Shown here: one piece after another, positions 17,309 to 25,580 of the stretch
Position numbering within the stretch: the stretch's first letter is position 1
How the letters are laid out: each line of letters begins with the position of its first letter
Assembly: GCA_964512675.1 (NCBI GenBank)
Contig: CAZEJR010000009.1
Coordinates: forward strand, 1-64,000
Length of the DNA: 64,000 nt
Direction of reading: 5' to 3'
DNA from: A07HB70 sp964512675
GTDB lineage: Archaea; Halobacteriota; Halobacteria; Halobacteriales; Haloferacaceae
Made by a program: the position numbers and the translations under genes
The notes under the pieces: model-generated
Seen by the model: only the letters and a program-made list of their open reading frames with translations
What the model was told of the DNA's origin: nothing
The model's database searches: none

Positions 17309-17626
17309 GTGTTCCGCAACAGCGACGGCGAGGCCGTCGACCCGTGGCCGTTCGTCGCCGTCGCGGGCACGGGCGTCCTGCCCGTCCTCTCGTTCGGGCC
17401 GCTCTACCTGACGGCCCTGGGGCTCTCGCTCTCGCCCGCGATCGGCGTCTGTCTCGCCGTCAGCGCCGCGGTCGTCGCCGGCGCCTACCACCGCCTCGTC
17501 TACGCCCGTCGGCCCGGCGTGGCCGGCCCCGCGGGCGACCGCTTCGCGCGCCTGTTCTACGCGTCGCTCGTCATCGTCGGCCTCCTCGCCCTCCTGGCGC
17601 TGCCGCTGCTCGGTCGGAGCCTTTAG
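17309..17626 (+). CDS. Small membrane protein with three helices
   Basis: A 105-residue protein starting at GTG (VFRNSDGEAVDPW). Hydrophobic segments are at about residues 15-33 (VAVAGTGVLPVLSFGPLYL), 42-62 (SPAIGVCLAVSAAVVAGAY) and 83-102 (LFYASLVIVGLLALLALPLL). Function unknown. TTCTTTTGG at 17279-17287 lies about 25 bp before the start and may be the promoter element. It is followed 25 bp later by the SRPBCC gene in the same direction. Confidence 0.7.
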   Translation: MFRNSDGEAVDPWPFVAVAGTGVLPVLSFGPLYLTALGLSLSPAIGVCLAVSAAVVAGAYHRLVYARRPGVAGPAGDRFARLFYASLVIVGLLALLALPLLGRSL

Positions 17627-17651
17627 GCCGGTCGGCGCGCACCGGCCCGGC

Positions 17652-18068
17652 GTGCGCGAGGCCGCCGTCGAGCGCGTCCTGTCGGCGTCGCCGCCCGTCG
17701 TCCGGCGGCGGCTCGACCCGGCGACGCTCGTCGAGTACGAGGGCAGCTTCGACGTCGTCGGCGTCGCCGAGGACGGCGGAGACACGGTGGTCCACGCCGC
17801 CGCCGCCGGTCTCGAGCTCTCGCTCCGCTTTCGGCCCAGCGAGGACGGCTACTACTACACACAGGAGGGCAACGCCGGGCCGTTCGACGCGATGGAGACG
17901 TGGGTGACCGTCGCTCCCGGGGACGGTGGCCGGGGAACCCGCGTCTGCCTCCGCTCGCGGGTGAGCCTCGGGCTGCCGCTGTCCGGCCTCACTGACCGCG
18001 TCGCGGCGTGGAAGCGACGCGGCGAGCTCGAGCGGGCGCTGGACCGCATCGCCGACGACGCCGCGTGA
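17652..18068 (+). CDS. SRPBCC (START-like) fold protein
   Basis: A 138-residue protein whose layout suits the SRPBCC ligand-binding fold: an N-terminal helix (EAAVERVLSASPPVVRRRL), a series of strands (LVEYEGSFDVVGVAED, TVVHAAAAGLELSLRFRP, TWVTVAPGDGGRGTRVCLR) and a long C-terminal helix (RVAAWKRRGELERALDRI). Proteins of this family bind hydrophobic ligands in a deep cavity; the ligand here is unknown. GTG start. No catalytic motif is visible. Confidence 0.75.
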   Translation: MREAAVERVLSASPPVVRRRLDPATLVEYEGSFDVVGVAEDGGDTVVHAAAAGLELSLRFRPSEDGYYYTQEGNAGPFDAMETWVTVAPGDGGRGTRVCLRSRVSLGLPLSGLTDRVAAWKRRGELERALDRIADDAA

Positions 18069-18133
18069 CGGTCGTGCGACGAGAGTACAGGAGCGGAGCG
18101 GGTTTTACACCGGAGACACGCATTCAAGCCGAT

Positions 18134-18349
18134 ATGGGCCTGTTCGGCACACTCAGGGACGCGCTCGCGGCGTCGACGTCGACGACCGGTCGGAACAGCC
18201 GCGAGTCGGCGGGCGCGTACTGGTGTCACGACTGCGACGAGCGCGTGCTGGACCTGGACGTCGAGGGCGACGAGCCGCCGACCTGTGACGGCTGCGGCGA
18301 GGAGATGGCGTTCGAGCGCTCGACGTCGTCGACCGGCTGCGCCTGTTAG
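18134..18349 (+). CDS. Small zinc-ribbon protein
   Basis: A 71-residue protein starting MGLFGTLRDALAAS. It has two CxxC knuckles, WCHDCDE and CDGCGEE, forming one predicted zinc ribbon, and a C-terminal tail ending STGCAC with two more cysteines. The ATG is well supported. The stop overlaps the convergent CobW-type GTPase by 4 bp. Because that neighbour is a metal-handling GTPase, a role as a zinc-binding client is conceivable, but this is speculation. Confidence 0.75.
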   Translation: MGLFGTLRDALAASTSTTGRNSRESAGAYWCHDCDERVLDLDVEGDEPPTCDGCGEEMAFERSTSSTGCAC

Positions 18350-19515
18350 GGCGCGAACGTCACCGACTCGCCCGCCGCTGCCGGATACCGTCTCGCTCCC
18401 TCGACGCTCGTGTCCTGGTCGACGAGACAGCCGTCGAGCGCGTCGGTCAGCGCCGACTCGTCCAGTCCCTGCCCGATGAACACCAGCTCCGTCTGCCGGT
18501 CGCCCGCCGTCTCGTCCCAGTCCACGTCCGATCGGTTCGCGAGGTAGAGCTCCCGGTCGGCTGCCGGCAGACTCGCGATCCACCGCCCGCTCGCCTCGAC
18601 GCGAACCGACGGCCCGGCCTGACTGTACTCGAGGCGGACGTCGTCGCGTCCGGCAACCCACGCGACTCCCTTCGACCGGACGACGGCGTCCGGGAGGTCC
18701 GAGGCCAGTGTGGCGAACCGCTCGGGGTGGAGAGGCTGGCGACGGCGGTAGACGAACGAGTCGACGCCGTACTCTTCCTCGGGGTGGCTGTGGTCGTGTC
18801 CGTCCTCGTGGTCGTGTCCAGCGTCGTCCGACTCGCGCGCCGCCGGATCGAACAGTCCCCGGTCGAGCACCCGGTCGGGGTCGACGACGGAGAACGTCGT
18901 CTCGACGGTCTCGGCGCCGGGGCGAAGCGCAGCGACCGTCTCCCGGACGGTCCGGCGCTCGTCGTCGTCGACGAGGTCGGTCTTGTTCAGTACCACGACG
19001 TCCGCGAACTCGACCTGTTCGACGAGGAGGTCGGAGAGCGGACGCGGCTCGTCGTCGCCGACCCCCTCTGCGGGCGTTCCCTCGGCGTCGCGGTCGGCGA
19101 GCGCGTCGTAGAACTGCCGCGCGTCGACGACGGTGACGACCGCGTCGACGTCGTACAGCGCCGCCGCCGACGACCCGCGGTCGAACAGGGTCGCGACGGG
19201 CTCGGGTTCGCTGATGCCCGACGGCTCGACGACGAGGTGCGAGAAGTTCCGTTCGCGGGCCAGCCGCACCACCGCAGTCTCGAGGTCGCCACGGAGCTCA
19301 CAGCAGATACAGCCGTTCGACAGCTCCGCGACGCGGCCCGTGTCCGGCCCCGTGCCGCGGCTCACCAGGTCGGCGTCGACGTTCACCTCGCCCATGTCGT
19401 TGACGAGCACCGCGACGTCGCGGCTGTCCGCGGCCTCGAGCAGGCCGTTGAGCAGCGTCGTCTTGCCGGCGCCGAGGCTCCCGCTGAGGACCGTCACGGG
19501 CGTCTCGCTGGTCAC
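18346..19515 (-). CDS. CobW/COG0523-family metal-chaperone GTPase
   Basis: G3E GTPase of the CobW/YjiA/ZNG1 superfamily, which moves metals such as Zn or Co into target proteins. The 389 residues have the P-loop LSGSLGAGKTTLLNG (residues 10-24), the metal-binding NGCICCELRGD (the CxCC motif), EPSGISEPEPV, the guanine-specifying NKTDLV, and a His-rich loop HDHEDGHDHSHPEEE. The C-terminal CobW domain runs FVYRRRQPLHPERF to the end (EGARRYPA). The His-rich loop supports metal binding. Exact metal cannot be read from the sequence. Confidence 0.9.
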   Translation of the reverse strand: MTSETPVTVLSGSLGAGKTTLLNGLLEAADSRDVAVLVNDMGEVNVDADLVSRGTGPDTGRVAELSNGCICCELRGDLETAVVRLARERNFSHLVVEPSGISEPEPVATLFDRGSSAAALYDVDAVVTVVDARQFYDALADRDAEGTPAEGVGDDEPRPLSDLLVEQVEFADVVVLNKTDLVDDDERRTVRETVAALRPGAETVETTFSVVDPDRVLDRGLFDPAARESDDAGHDHEDGHDHSHPEEEYGVDSFVYRRRQPLHPERFATLASDLPDAVVRSKGVAWVAGRDDVRLEYSQAGPSVRVEASGRWIASLPAADRELYLANRSDVDWDETAGDRQTELVFIGQGLDESALTDALDGCLVDQDTSVEGARRYPAAAGESVTFAP

Positions 19516-19733
19516 GGCAGCCGTGAGGGCCGCCGCGCTATTGAACGTCCCGGCGGGAACAGCCGTGTCACGGGGAACACGTCCCGGTCGGGTGTCGGGA
19601 CGATCGCCTGTCAGGCGTCCGGTCTCACGCCGTCGCGGGCGGCGGCGGCGCCGAACGAGGCCCGTGACGCCCCCGTGGCGACGGCGTACCGCCGCCCCGA
19701 CCCGCTCCGTGACCGAATCCCCGTCGAGGGGCC

Positions 19734-19940
19734 GTGTTCGGACCCGCGAGCCTGCTCGCGGCGTTCCCCACCGACCGGTTCGCGCGCGGCTACCTGCACG
19801 CGGCGCCGGCCGATGCTGTCTCTCGCCGTCGGTCCGTCCTTCCTCGCCGCGCTGTCGGTGTCCTCTGGCTGCTGGTTGGCACCGTCGCGCTCGCCCACCT
19901 CGCCGACCGCGTCGCGCTCGCCCGGTCGGTCACGGGCTGA
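19734..19940 (+). CDS. Possible small membrane protein
   Basis: A 68-residue frame from GTG (VFGPASLLAAFPTDRF) with one clear hydrophobic segment, AVGVLWLLVGTVALAHLADRV (about 41-61). It lies in a 1.1-kb stretch between the CobW-type gene and the next secure gene that also contains a decayed gene. No recognised domain. It may be a real small protein or a fragment. The preceding 19516-19733 holds nothing I can support. Confidence 0.35.
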   Translation: MFGPASLLAAFPTDRFARGYLHAAPADAVSRRRSVLPRRAVGVLWLLVGTVALAHLADRVALARSVTG

Positions 19941-19960
19941 CCCGGCGGTCGTCAGATCGT

Positions 19961-19970
19961 CGTATATACC
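19961..19970 (+). promoter_or_regulatory. TATA-box-like element
   Basis: CGTATATACC stands out in an otherwise GC-rich region. On the + strand it would drive transcription starting near 19990-19995, toward the decayed sensor gene at 20060. The original start codon of that gene is not recognisable, so the assignment is tentative. Confidence 0.4.
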
Positions 19971-20059
19971 TCTTGCCGTCTGTCGCTGGCTCGGAACTGG
20001 TCACGCACCTACGACAGACCAGTGCCGACACGGAGGAGACGGAACACGAGTGGAGCTAG

Positions 20060-20550
20060 CCGGTCCTCGTCCGCGACGGAGGCACTCGAGCGTTTCCTCG
20101 GCAGACGTGCTGTAACCTCGCGTACCTCCTCTCGGCGTTCCCGCTCGGAATAGCGTACCTCACGGTCGTCACGGTCGGGCTCTCGGCTGGTATCGGGCTG
20201 GCCGTGACGCCGGTCGGCGTGCCGCTGGTCGTCGCGACGCTGGCCGTGAGTCTCACGTCGGAACGTTCGAGACACGGCTCGCCACCTGGCTGCTCGACGT
20301 CGAGGTCGACCCGGCGACGCCAGACCTTCCCGACGACCCCTGGTCGGCTGACGGTCTCGTGACGGCGACCGAGCGGCTCCTGACCGCCCGGAACACTTGG
20401 ACGAGCCTGCTGGTCGTCACGCTGAAGTTCGTCTTCGGCGTCGGCGTGTTCGTCGGCCTCGTCACGGCTGCGAGCGTCACCGGCGCGCTGCTGGGCACCG
20501 GCACCACGCTCGTCCGGGAGCGCAAACGCCCGACCGCGACGGGCCCGTGA
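20060..20550 (+). pseudogene. Decayed membrane sensor-domain protein
   Basis: Fragments of one membrane protein lie in different reading frames. The first (frame around 20108-20250) reads NLAYLLSAFPLGIAYLTVVT and then GLSAGIGLAVTPVGVPLVVA, the typical opening of the haloarchaeal 'putative sensor' membrane domain. The second, in another frame from about 20255, reads TFETRLATWLLDVEVDPATP and continues through a hydrophobic segment (TSLLVVTLKFVFGVGVFVGL) to a stop at 20548-20550. A third upstream frame gives ALERFLGRR just before NLAYLL. At least one and probably two frameshifts are needed, and the C-terminal output domain is missing. I call it a pseudogene remnant. Confidence 0.65.
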
Positions 20551-20673
20551 GTCGGCTGTCCGAACGTTCGTGACGTCACCGTTCGAACCGCCGACCTGCG
20601 CGGCGAGGCGTCGGGACCGCGCCAGCGGGGCTGGAGCGACACGCTTTTTCACCGGGTGATACCACGATAGATC

Positions 20674-20970
20674 ATGACACTTGCGGAGCGGATCGCCGCC
20701 TACCGGGAGGTCCTCGAGGAGTGGCTCCGGGGGCTCTACCACGGGATGGTGAGTCACCCGGCGTACGAACTGATCGAGAAGGAGGCCGAGGACACGGAGG
20801 ACGTGTTCATGCTCGCCTGCTTCCCGGACGCGTTCGGCGTCCCCAGCCCGGTGTCGTACTACACCGCCGAACTCCTGCCGTACCTCGAGGACGAGTTCGA
20901 GGCGTGGGAGCGACGGATGTGGAACCGCGGCTCCGTGCTGGAGCGAAAGGGCCAGCAGTACCACTTCTGA
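20674..20970 (+). CDS. Small conserved protein translationally coupled to an ArsA ATPase
   Basis: A 98-residue acidic helical protein (MTLAERIAAYREVLEEWL start). It contains LYHGMVSHPAYELIEKEAED and a central ACFPDAFGVPSPVSYYTAEL, and ends with WERRMWNRGSVLERKGQQ. No known domain that I can name. Its TGA stop shares a base with the ATG of the ATPase at 20970, so the two proteins are made together and probably function together. A promoter-like TTTTTCACC lies at 20644-20652, about 25 bp before the start, consistent with a leaderless transcript. Confidence 0.8.
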   Translation: MTLAERIAAYREVLEEWLRGLYHGMVSHPAYELIEKEAEDTEDVFMLACFPDAFGVPSPVSYYTAELLPYLEDEFEAWERRMWNRGSVLERKGQQYHF

Positions 20971-21974
20971 TGGACCGGTTTGTCTTTTTCGGCGGGAAGG
21001 GCGGCGTCGGCAAGACCACGGTGTCGAGCGCCTACGCCGTCAAGAGCGCGCGCGCCGGCGTCGAGACGCTCGTCGTCTCTACCGACCCCGCGCACTCGAC
21101 CTCGGACGTGTTCGACCAGTCGTTCGGCGACGACCCCCGGCGGGTCGAAGGCCACGAGAACCTCCACGCGATGGAGATCGACCCGGACGAGGAGGTCGAG
21201 CGCCACCTGATGGAGATCAGGCGCGCGCTCGGCGGGCAGGTCAGCCCCGCGATGGTCAACGAGATCGACCGCCAGATCGAGATGGCCCACCAGACGCCGG
21301 GCGCACAGGAGGCGGCGCTGTTCGACCGCTTCGTCTCGGTCATGCGCGAGGTGGCCGCCGACGGCCCCCCCGGCGGCGACGGCCCGTTCGAGCGGGTCGT
21401 CTTCGACACCGCTCCGACGGGCGGCACCCTGCGGCTCCTGTCGCTCCCCGAGTACCTCGAGGGGTGGATCGACCGGCTCCTGCGCAAGCGCGAGAAGTCC
21501 GTCGACCTGTACGAGAAGGCCGCGATCGGTAACAACGAGCCACGGCGGATGCTCGACGGCGACCCGATCATCGCCCGCCTCCGCGAGCGAAAGGAGACCT
21601 TCGAGTTCGCGGGGGAGCGCCTGCGCGAGGACGCCGCCTTCTTTCTCGTGCTCAACCCCGACGAACTCTCGCTGCGCGAGACGAGCCGGGCGGTCGAGCG
21701 GATGGCCGAGGCCGACCTGAGCGTCGCGGGGCTGGTCGCGAACCGGCTGACGCCGGCGCCCGAGGACCACGAGGAGGGACGCGGGGCACGCTACCTCCGG
21801 GAGCGCGTGGCGACAGAGCGCGAGCGGCTCGACCGCGCCCGGACCGAGCTGGCCCCGCCGCTGGTGGCAGCGATAGAGACGCGGGTAGAGGAGGTTCGTG
21901 GCGACCTGTTGGCAGAGGTGGCCGCCGAACTCCAGGTGGACGCGACCACCGGCGCCGCTACCGACCGTACGTGA
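20970..21974 (+). CDS. arsA: ArsA/Get3-type anion-transporting ATPase
   Basis: Deviant Walker A ATPase of 334 residues. GGKGGVGKTTVSSAYA is at about 8-23 (the K-GGVGKT signature), STDPAHSTSDVFDQSFG is the switch I region, and VVFDTAPTGGTLRLLSLPE holds the DTAPTGxTLRxL motif shared by ArsA and Get3. The protein has one ATPase domain and so would act as a dimer. There are no arsenic resistance genes nearby and I do not see a clear triple-Cys arsenite site. A Get3-like role in tail-anchored or membrane protein handling, together with the coupled 98-residue protein, is as likely as arsenite transport. The symbol marks the family only. Confidence 0.9.
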   Translation: MDRFVFFGGKGGVGKTTVSSAYAVKSARAGVETLVVSTDPAHSTSDVFDQSFGDDPRRVEGHENLHAMEIDPDEEVERHLMEIRRALGGQVSPAMVNEIDRQIEMAHQTPGAQEAALFDRFVSVMREVAADGPPGGDGPFERVVFDTAPTGGTLRLLSLPEYLEGWIDRLLRKREKSVDLYEKAAIGNNEPRRMLDGDPIIARLRERKETFEFAGERLREDAAFFLVLNPDELSLRETSRAVERMAEADLSVAGLVANRLTPAPEDHEEGRGARYLRERVATERERLDRARTELAPPLVAAIETRVEEVRGDLLAEVAAELQVDATTGAATDRT

Positions 21975-22197
21975 GTCGGGTCGCCAGGTCGTCGACGCGG
22001 CGCTTCAGGCCGCCGAGCCACGCAGCCGGCGACACCTTCCGCAGCTGGTCCTCGGACACCTCGATCCGCTCGTCACCGAACGGGTCGCGTGACGCCGCCT
22101 CGTCGCCCGCAGCCGAGACGGCGGAACTCATCGCACACCGGCCACAGGCCTCGGACTCCTTGCCGCCCATATCCGATCGGTCACGGTCGATCCACAT
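21958..22197 (-). CDS. Small conserved protein of unknown function
   Basis: A 79-residue protein if started at MWIDRDRSDMGGKESEACG; an inner ATG at 22170 gives 70 residues. It has a CGRC pair (ESEACGRCAM) and a conserved-looking C-terminal half DQLRKVSPAAWLGGLKRRVD followed by DLATRLTYGR. The last 17 bp overlap the end of the ATPase gene on the other strand. Function unknown; the CxxC may bind metal, but there is only one pair. Confidence 0.6.
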   Translation of the reverse strand: MWIDRDRSDMGGKESEACGRCAMSSAVSAAGDEAASRDPFGDERIEVSEDQLRKVSPAAWLGGLKRRVDDLATRLTYGR

Positions 22198-22326
22198 CAA
22201 TCCTTTGGGAGGGGGCACACACGGATGGAGTGGCGCTTTTATCGCTCGCTTCTCACCACCCGTCGTGGTGGACCGCACACGACGACGAGGCCGTGCCGAC
22301 GCGGCCCGACGTGGAGGTGCTGGCGC

Positions 22327-22941
22327 GTGAGCGCCCGGGAAGACGACCCGACCGGGACCGTCGAGGACGGGGAGCCGCCGGACCTACCGGAGTACGGCGA
22401 CGACTACCTCGACGCGGTGCGAGACCGGATCGCGCACAGCTACGACCTCGAGCGCGACAGCCGGGCCCGCGGCGAGCGGTTCGAGATGTACGGGCGGCTC
22501 CACATGGACCGGCACAAGCAGTTCTTCCACCCGGCGCTCCGCTTTGGCCACCACTACTCCGAGGAGCACCTGTTCGTCCGGCGGGCCGACGACGTCGACG
22601 AGGCGGCCCTCGAGTCGCTGGTCGAGTTAGGACACGACCTCGCCGAGGAGTGGGTCGACCCGGACGAGGAACACTACCTCACGGAGTTCACCTTCGTCGT
22701 CGTCGCGCCGGAGGTGCCGGCGGCGGCGGCGTCGTTCGTCTCCGGCTTCCGCGACCGAACCCTGCTGAAGGGCGGCTACTACGGCCACTACGAGGTGAAC
22801 CTCGTCGTCGTCGCGCCGGAGCGCGAGCGCGCGGTCGCCAGCAGCGAGGCGGACGTCGCGCAGGCGTTCCGGACGTGGGAGCAGATCGAACGGGCGGGGC
22901 CGGGTGTCGTCGAGCGGCTGGTGCGGTGGATCTGGCGCTGA
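22327..22941 (+). CDS. Conserved haloarchaeal protein of unknown function
   Basis: A 204-residue soluble acidic protein. The middle contains ERFEMYGRLHMDRHKQFFHP and FGHHYSEEHLFVRR, with several His residues. It then shows strands TEFTFVVVAPEVP and YEVNLVVVAPERERAVASS separated by a helix, suggesting a two-strand alpha/beta fold. No domain recognised. I chose the GTG at 22327 (VSAREDDPTG) because CTTTTATC at 22235-22242 looks like promoter sequence and the earlier in-frame ATG (22225) lies inside it. Confidence 0.7.
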   Translation: MSAREDDPTGTVEDGEPPDLPEYGDDYLDAVRDRIAHSYDLERDSRARGERFEMYGRLHMDRHKQFFHPALRFGHHYSEEHLFVRRADDVDEAALESLVELGHDLAEEWVDPDEEHYLTEFTFVVVAPEVPAAAASFVSGFRDRTLLKGGYYGHYEVNLVVVAPERERAVASSEADVAQAFRTWEQIERAGPGVVERLVRWIWR

Positions 22942-22981
22942 GCCGGGGGACTTTCGTCCGCACCGGTCGCGTCCACACGCC

Positions 22982-23623
22982 GTGTGCTCCCGTGTCGCGC
23001 TCTCCGTGTGTCTCGCGCTCCTCGTCGTCCTCGCCGGCTGTGGCGGCGGCGAGGAGCAGGACCAGGGCCCGGTCGTCGCGGAGGCGTCGCCCGCCACCGT
23101 CGAGGCGACGACGCTCGCCGCGACGGGCTACGAACGGGTCGACCGGTCGAACCGGACGACGAACACGACGCTGACGGTGTCGGTACAGGGCGACGTGACA
23201 ATAACGTCGACCTTCGACGTGCGCGCGACGACGAGTCGGGTTGTCTACGAGCGGGCGGTCGCGGGCGGGACAGCCGCCGTCGGCGTCCTCGGCGTCCCCG
23301 GCGTGCGGCCCGCGGAGGCGATCCGCGAGCCCCGGAACCCGTTCGGGGACCGCGGGCCGGCGACCCTCGCGACGAACGCGACGACGTACACGGCCCGCGA
23401 CGCCCGTCAGACCGGAACCGCGACGGTCCGGCTACTCGGGGTCGAGACGACGATCCGTCGCTACGCCGCGACGGGCGAACGCGACGGCGAGACACTCCCG
23501 GTGACCGTCGGCGTCGCGACGGTCCGACACGACGGGGCGTTCGTCAGCGTCGTCGCCGTCGTCCCGCGGGAGGCCGACGAGCGCGAGCGGGTGGCGCGGC
23601 TGGCCGAGGGCGTGCGACACTGA
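22982..23623 (+). CDS. Haloarchaeal lipoprotein (DUF6517-like)
   Basis: A 213-residue exported lipoprotein. The signal peptide VCSRVALSVCLALLVVLAGC ends in a lipobox (LAGC), so the mature protein starts at a lipid-anchored Cys followed by GGGEEQDQ. The body is beta-rich with many Thr (TNTTLTVSVQGDVTITSTFD and so on) and ends with GAFVSVVAVVPREADERERV. It resembles the DUF6517 family of haloarchaeal lipoproteins. Start at GTG 22982. Function unknown; it faces the outside of the cell. Confidence 0.75.
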   Translation: MCSRVALSVCLALLVVLAGCGGGEEQDQGPVVAEASPATVEATTLAATGYERVDRSNRTTNTTLTVSVQGDVTITSTFDVRATTSRVVYERAVAGGTAAVGVLGVPGVRPAEAIREPRNPFGDRGPATLATNATTYTARDARQTGTATVRLLGVETTIRRYAATGERDGETLPVTVGVATVRHDGAFVSVVAVVPREADERERVARLAEGVRH

Positions 23624-23662
23624 GCGGGGAGCGCGAAGCGAGCAGAGAGGCGGAGACCGCGC

Positions 23663-25483
23663 TCAGTCGTCGCCCGGTTCGCCGCCGTCGGTGGCGACCG
23701 TTCCGGTGCCCCGGACCCTCCGGACGTTCGAGACGCCCATGTACGCCAGGCCGAGACCGAGGCCGACCAGCACGAGGCCGAGGACGATCTGGAGCGCGGT
23801 CGACGCCTGCGCGACGAGGGTCGGACCGGCCTCACCCCAGTTGCCCAGGACGAACTTCTGGTAGAGGTTCTGGTAGAGCGCGAGGTAGAGCAGCGCCGAC
23901 GTCGTGATGGCGAGCATGAACGCCATCGGCGCGCCGGTCGAGAGGAGCTGCTTGTTGTCGTCCCAGTTGGCGATCCAGACGGTCGCGACCAGGAGCGCCA
24001 GCGCCGCGAGCGTCTGGTTCGCGCCGCCGAACAGCGGCCAGAGGTCGGCCCACCGGCCGGAGGCGACGAGGACGTACGCCGGGATCACCTGGATCGAGGC
24101 GTTGACGTAGCGGTTCGTCACCGTAGACTGGACGCTCGTCTCGGGCGTGCCGACGATCTCCTCCAGCATGTACCGGCCCAGCCGGACCGCGGTGTCGGTG
24201 CTGGTGAGCAGGAAGCTCACGAGCACGAGCCCCATGAACGGCGCGGCGAGCGACTCGGGGATCCCGAAGCCGAGGTTGAGGATGATCCCGCCGCCGGTCG
24301 CGAAGTTCGGGAGCGCGAGCCCGATCCCGCCGCTTGCGGGCGTCGCGCTGTACACCGCGACGGTGACGAGCGCGACGGTGGCGAGCAGCCCCTCGCCGAG
24401 CATCCCGCCGTAGCCGATGGTTCGGGCGTCTGTCTCCTTGTCGAGCTGTTTCGCGGTCGTCCCCGAGGAGACCAGCGAGTGGAACCCACTGATCGTCCCG
24501 CAGGCGATCGTGACGAACAGGAGCGGGAACAGCGGGAGCGAGTTGTTGACGATGTCGCCGCCCATGAACCCCTTGAACGCGGGGAGACCAACCTCGAGCT
24601 GGGTCGCGGCGCCGGTGAACGTGCCGACGACGACGGCGAGGAGCGTCCCGCCGACGCCGGCGTACAGGAGGCTGGAGGTGAGGAAATCACGCGGCTGGAG
24701 CAGCACCCAGACGGGGAGGACGCTCGCGACGAGACCGTACACCAGCACGACCGGGATCCACGTCGCGATGTTGACGCTGCCAAGCACGGGGGGGAGCGGC
24801 GACCCCGAGAGCAGGACGATGGTGCCGGCAGGGTAGTCGCCGGGGACCAGCGCGATTGGGAACTGGACGCCGACCCAGACGCCGGCGAACACCATCGCCA
24901 CGAAGGCGAGGACACCGGGCAGGAAGGGGAGGTCGAACTGGTACATGTAGACGCCGAACGTCAGCGCGAGGGCGATGTAGACCAGACTCGCCGTCGCGGA
25001 CTGCGGGTAGGCGTCGAACACCAGCGCGATCACCAGCCCGAAGACGGCGATGACGAGGATGATAGTCAGGAACGCGAACCAGAGGATCATATCCTTGCCG
25101 CGCTCGCCGACGTACTCGCCGATGATGTAGCCGATCGACTTGCCGTCGTGGCGCACCGACGACGACAGCGACATGAAGTCGTGGACCGACCCGAACAGCG
25201 GGTTGCCGATCGCGATCCACAGGAACGCCGGCACCCAGCCCCAGACCACACCGGCGGTGATGGGGCCGACGATCGGCGCACCGCCCGCGATACTGGAGTA
25301 GTGATGCCCCAGTAAAACCGGCTTCTTCGACGGGACGTACTCCTGTCCGTCGTTGTACTTGTGCGCCGGCGTCTCTCGGTCGTCGTCGAGTTCGACGAAT
25401 CTGGACAGATAGCGTGAGTAGCCCAGATACCCGACGCTGAACGTTACGAGGGTCGCTACGACGAGGACGATTGCCTGAACCAT
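23663..25483 (-). CDS. cstA: Carbon starvation protein A (peptide/pyruvate transporter family)
   Basis: Multi-pass membrane transporter of 606 residues. Family landmarks: KPVLLGHHYSSIAGGAPIVG and GPITAGVVWGWVPAFLWIAI near the start, then GNPLFGSVHDFMSL, SVRHDGKSIGYI, and FHSLVSSGTTAKQLDKETDA. At least 14 hydrophobic segments are spread through the protein. CstA proteins import peptides or pyruvate, often under carbon limitation; which one applies here is unknown. A TATA-like element lies 31-44 bp upstream of the ATG. Confidence 0.95.
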   Translation of the reverse strand: MVQAIVLVVATLVTFSVGYLGYSRYLSRFVELDDDRETPAHKYNDGQEYVPSKKPVLLGHHYSSIAGGAPIVGPITAGVVWGWVPAFLWIAIGNPLFGSVHDFMSLSSSVRHDGKSIGYIIGEYVGERGKDMILWFAFLTIILVIAVFGLVIALVFDAYPQSATASLVYIALALTFGVYMYQFDLPFLPGVLAFVAMVFAGVWVGVQFPIALVPGDYPAGTIVLLSGSPLPPVLGSVNIATWIPVVLVYGLVASVLPVWVLLQPRDFLTSSLLYAGVGGTLLAVVVGTFTGAATQLEVGLPAFKGFMGGDIVNNSLPLFPLLFVTIACGTISGFHSLVSSGTTAKQLDKETDARTIGYGGMLGEGLLATVALVTVAVYSATPASGGIGLALPNFATGGGIILNLGFGIPESLAAPFMGLVLVSFLLTSTDTAVRLGRYMLEEIVGTPETSVQSTVTNRYVNASIQVIPAYVLVASGRWADLWPLFGGANQTLAALALLVATVWIANWDDNKQLLSTGAPMAFMLAITTSALLYLALYQNLYQKFVLGNWGEAGPTLVAQASTALQIVLGLVLVGLGLGLAYMGVSNVRRVRGTGTVATDGGEPGDD

Positions 25484-25513
25484 GACTCTACGACGATCGA
25501 ACTGTCACGCACG

Positions 25514-25527
25514 ATTGTTAATTTTAC
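25514..25527 (-). promoter_or_regulatory. cstA promoter TATA region
   Basis: Read on the minus strand, GTAAAATTAACAAT is the most AT-rich stretch in this area and is centred about 38 bp upstream of the cstA ATG. That fits an archaeal TATA box with a short or absent 5' leader. Confidence 0.6.
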
Positions 25528-25580
25528 CACTCGTAGCCGTGGTCAGACCCGGTGAGCCGGGATCGTACGCCCGAACGACC

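Noticed and set aside
19611..19898. Minus strand frame of 95 codons near the CobW-type gene
   Set aside because: Composition is that of a shadow frame with no hydrophobic core or motif.
20970..21974. Arsenic resistance operon
   Set aside because: No arsenite channel, arsR or arsenate reductase nearby and no obvious triple-Cys site; only the ATPase family is supported.
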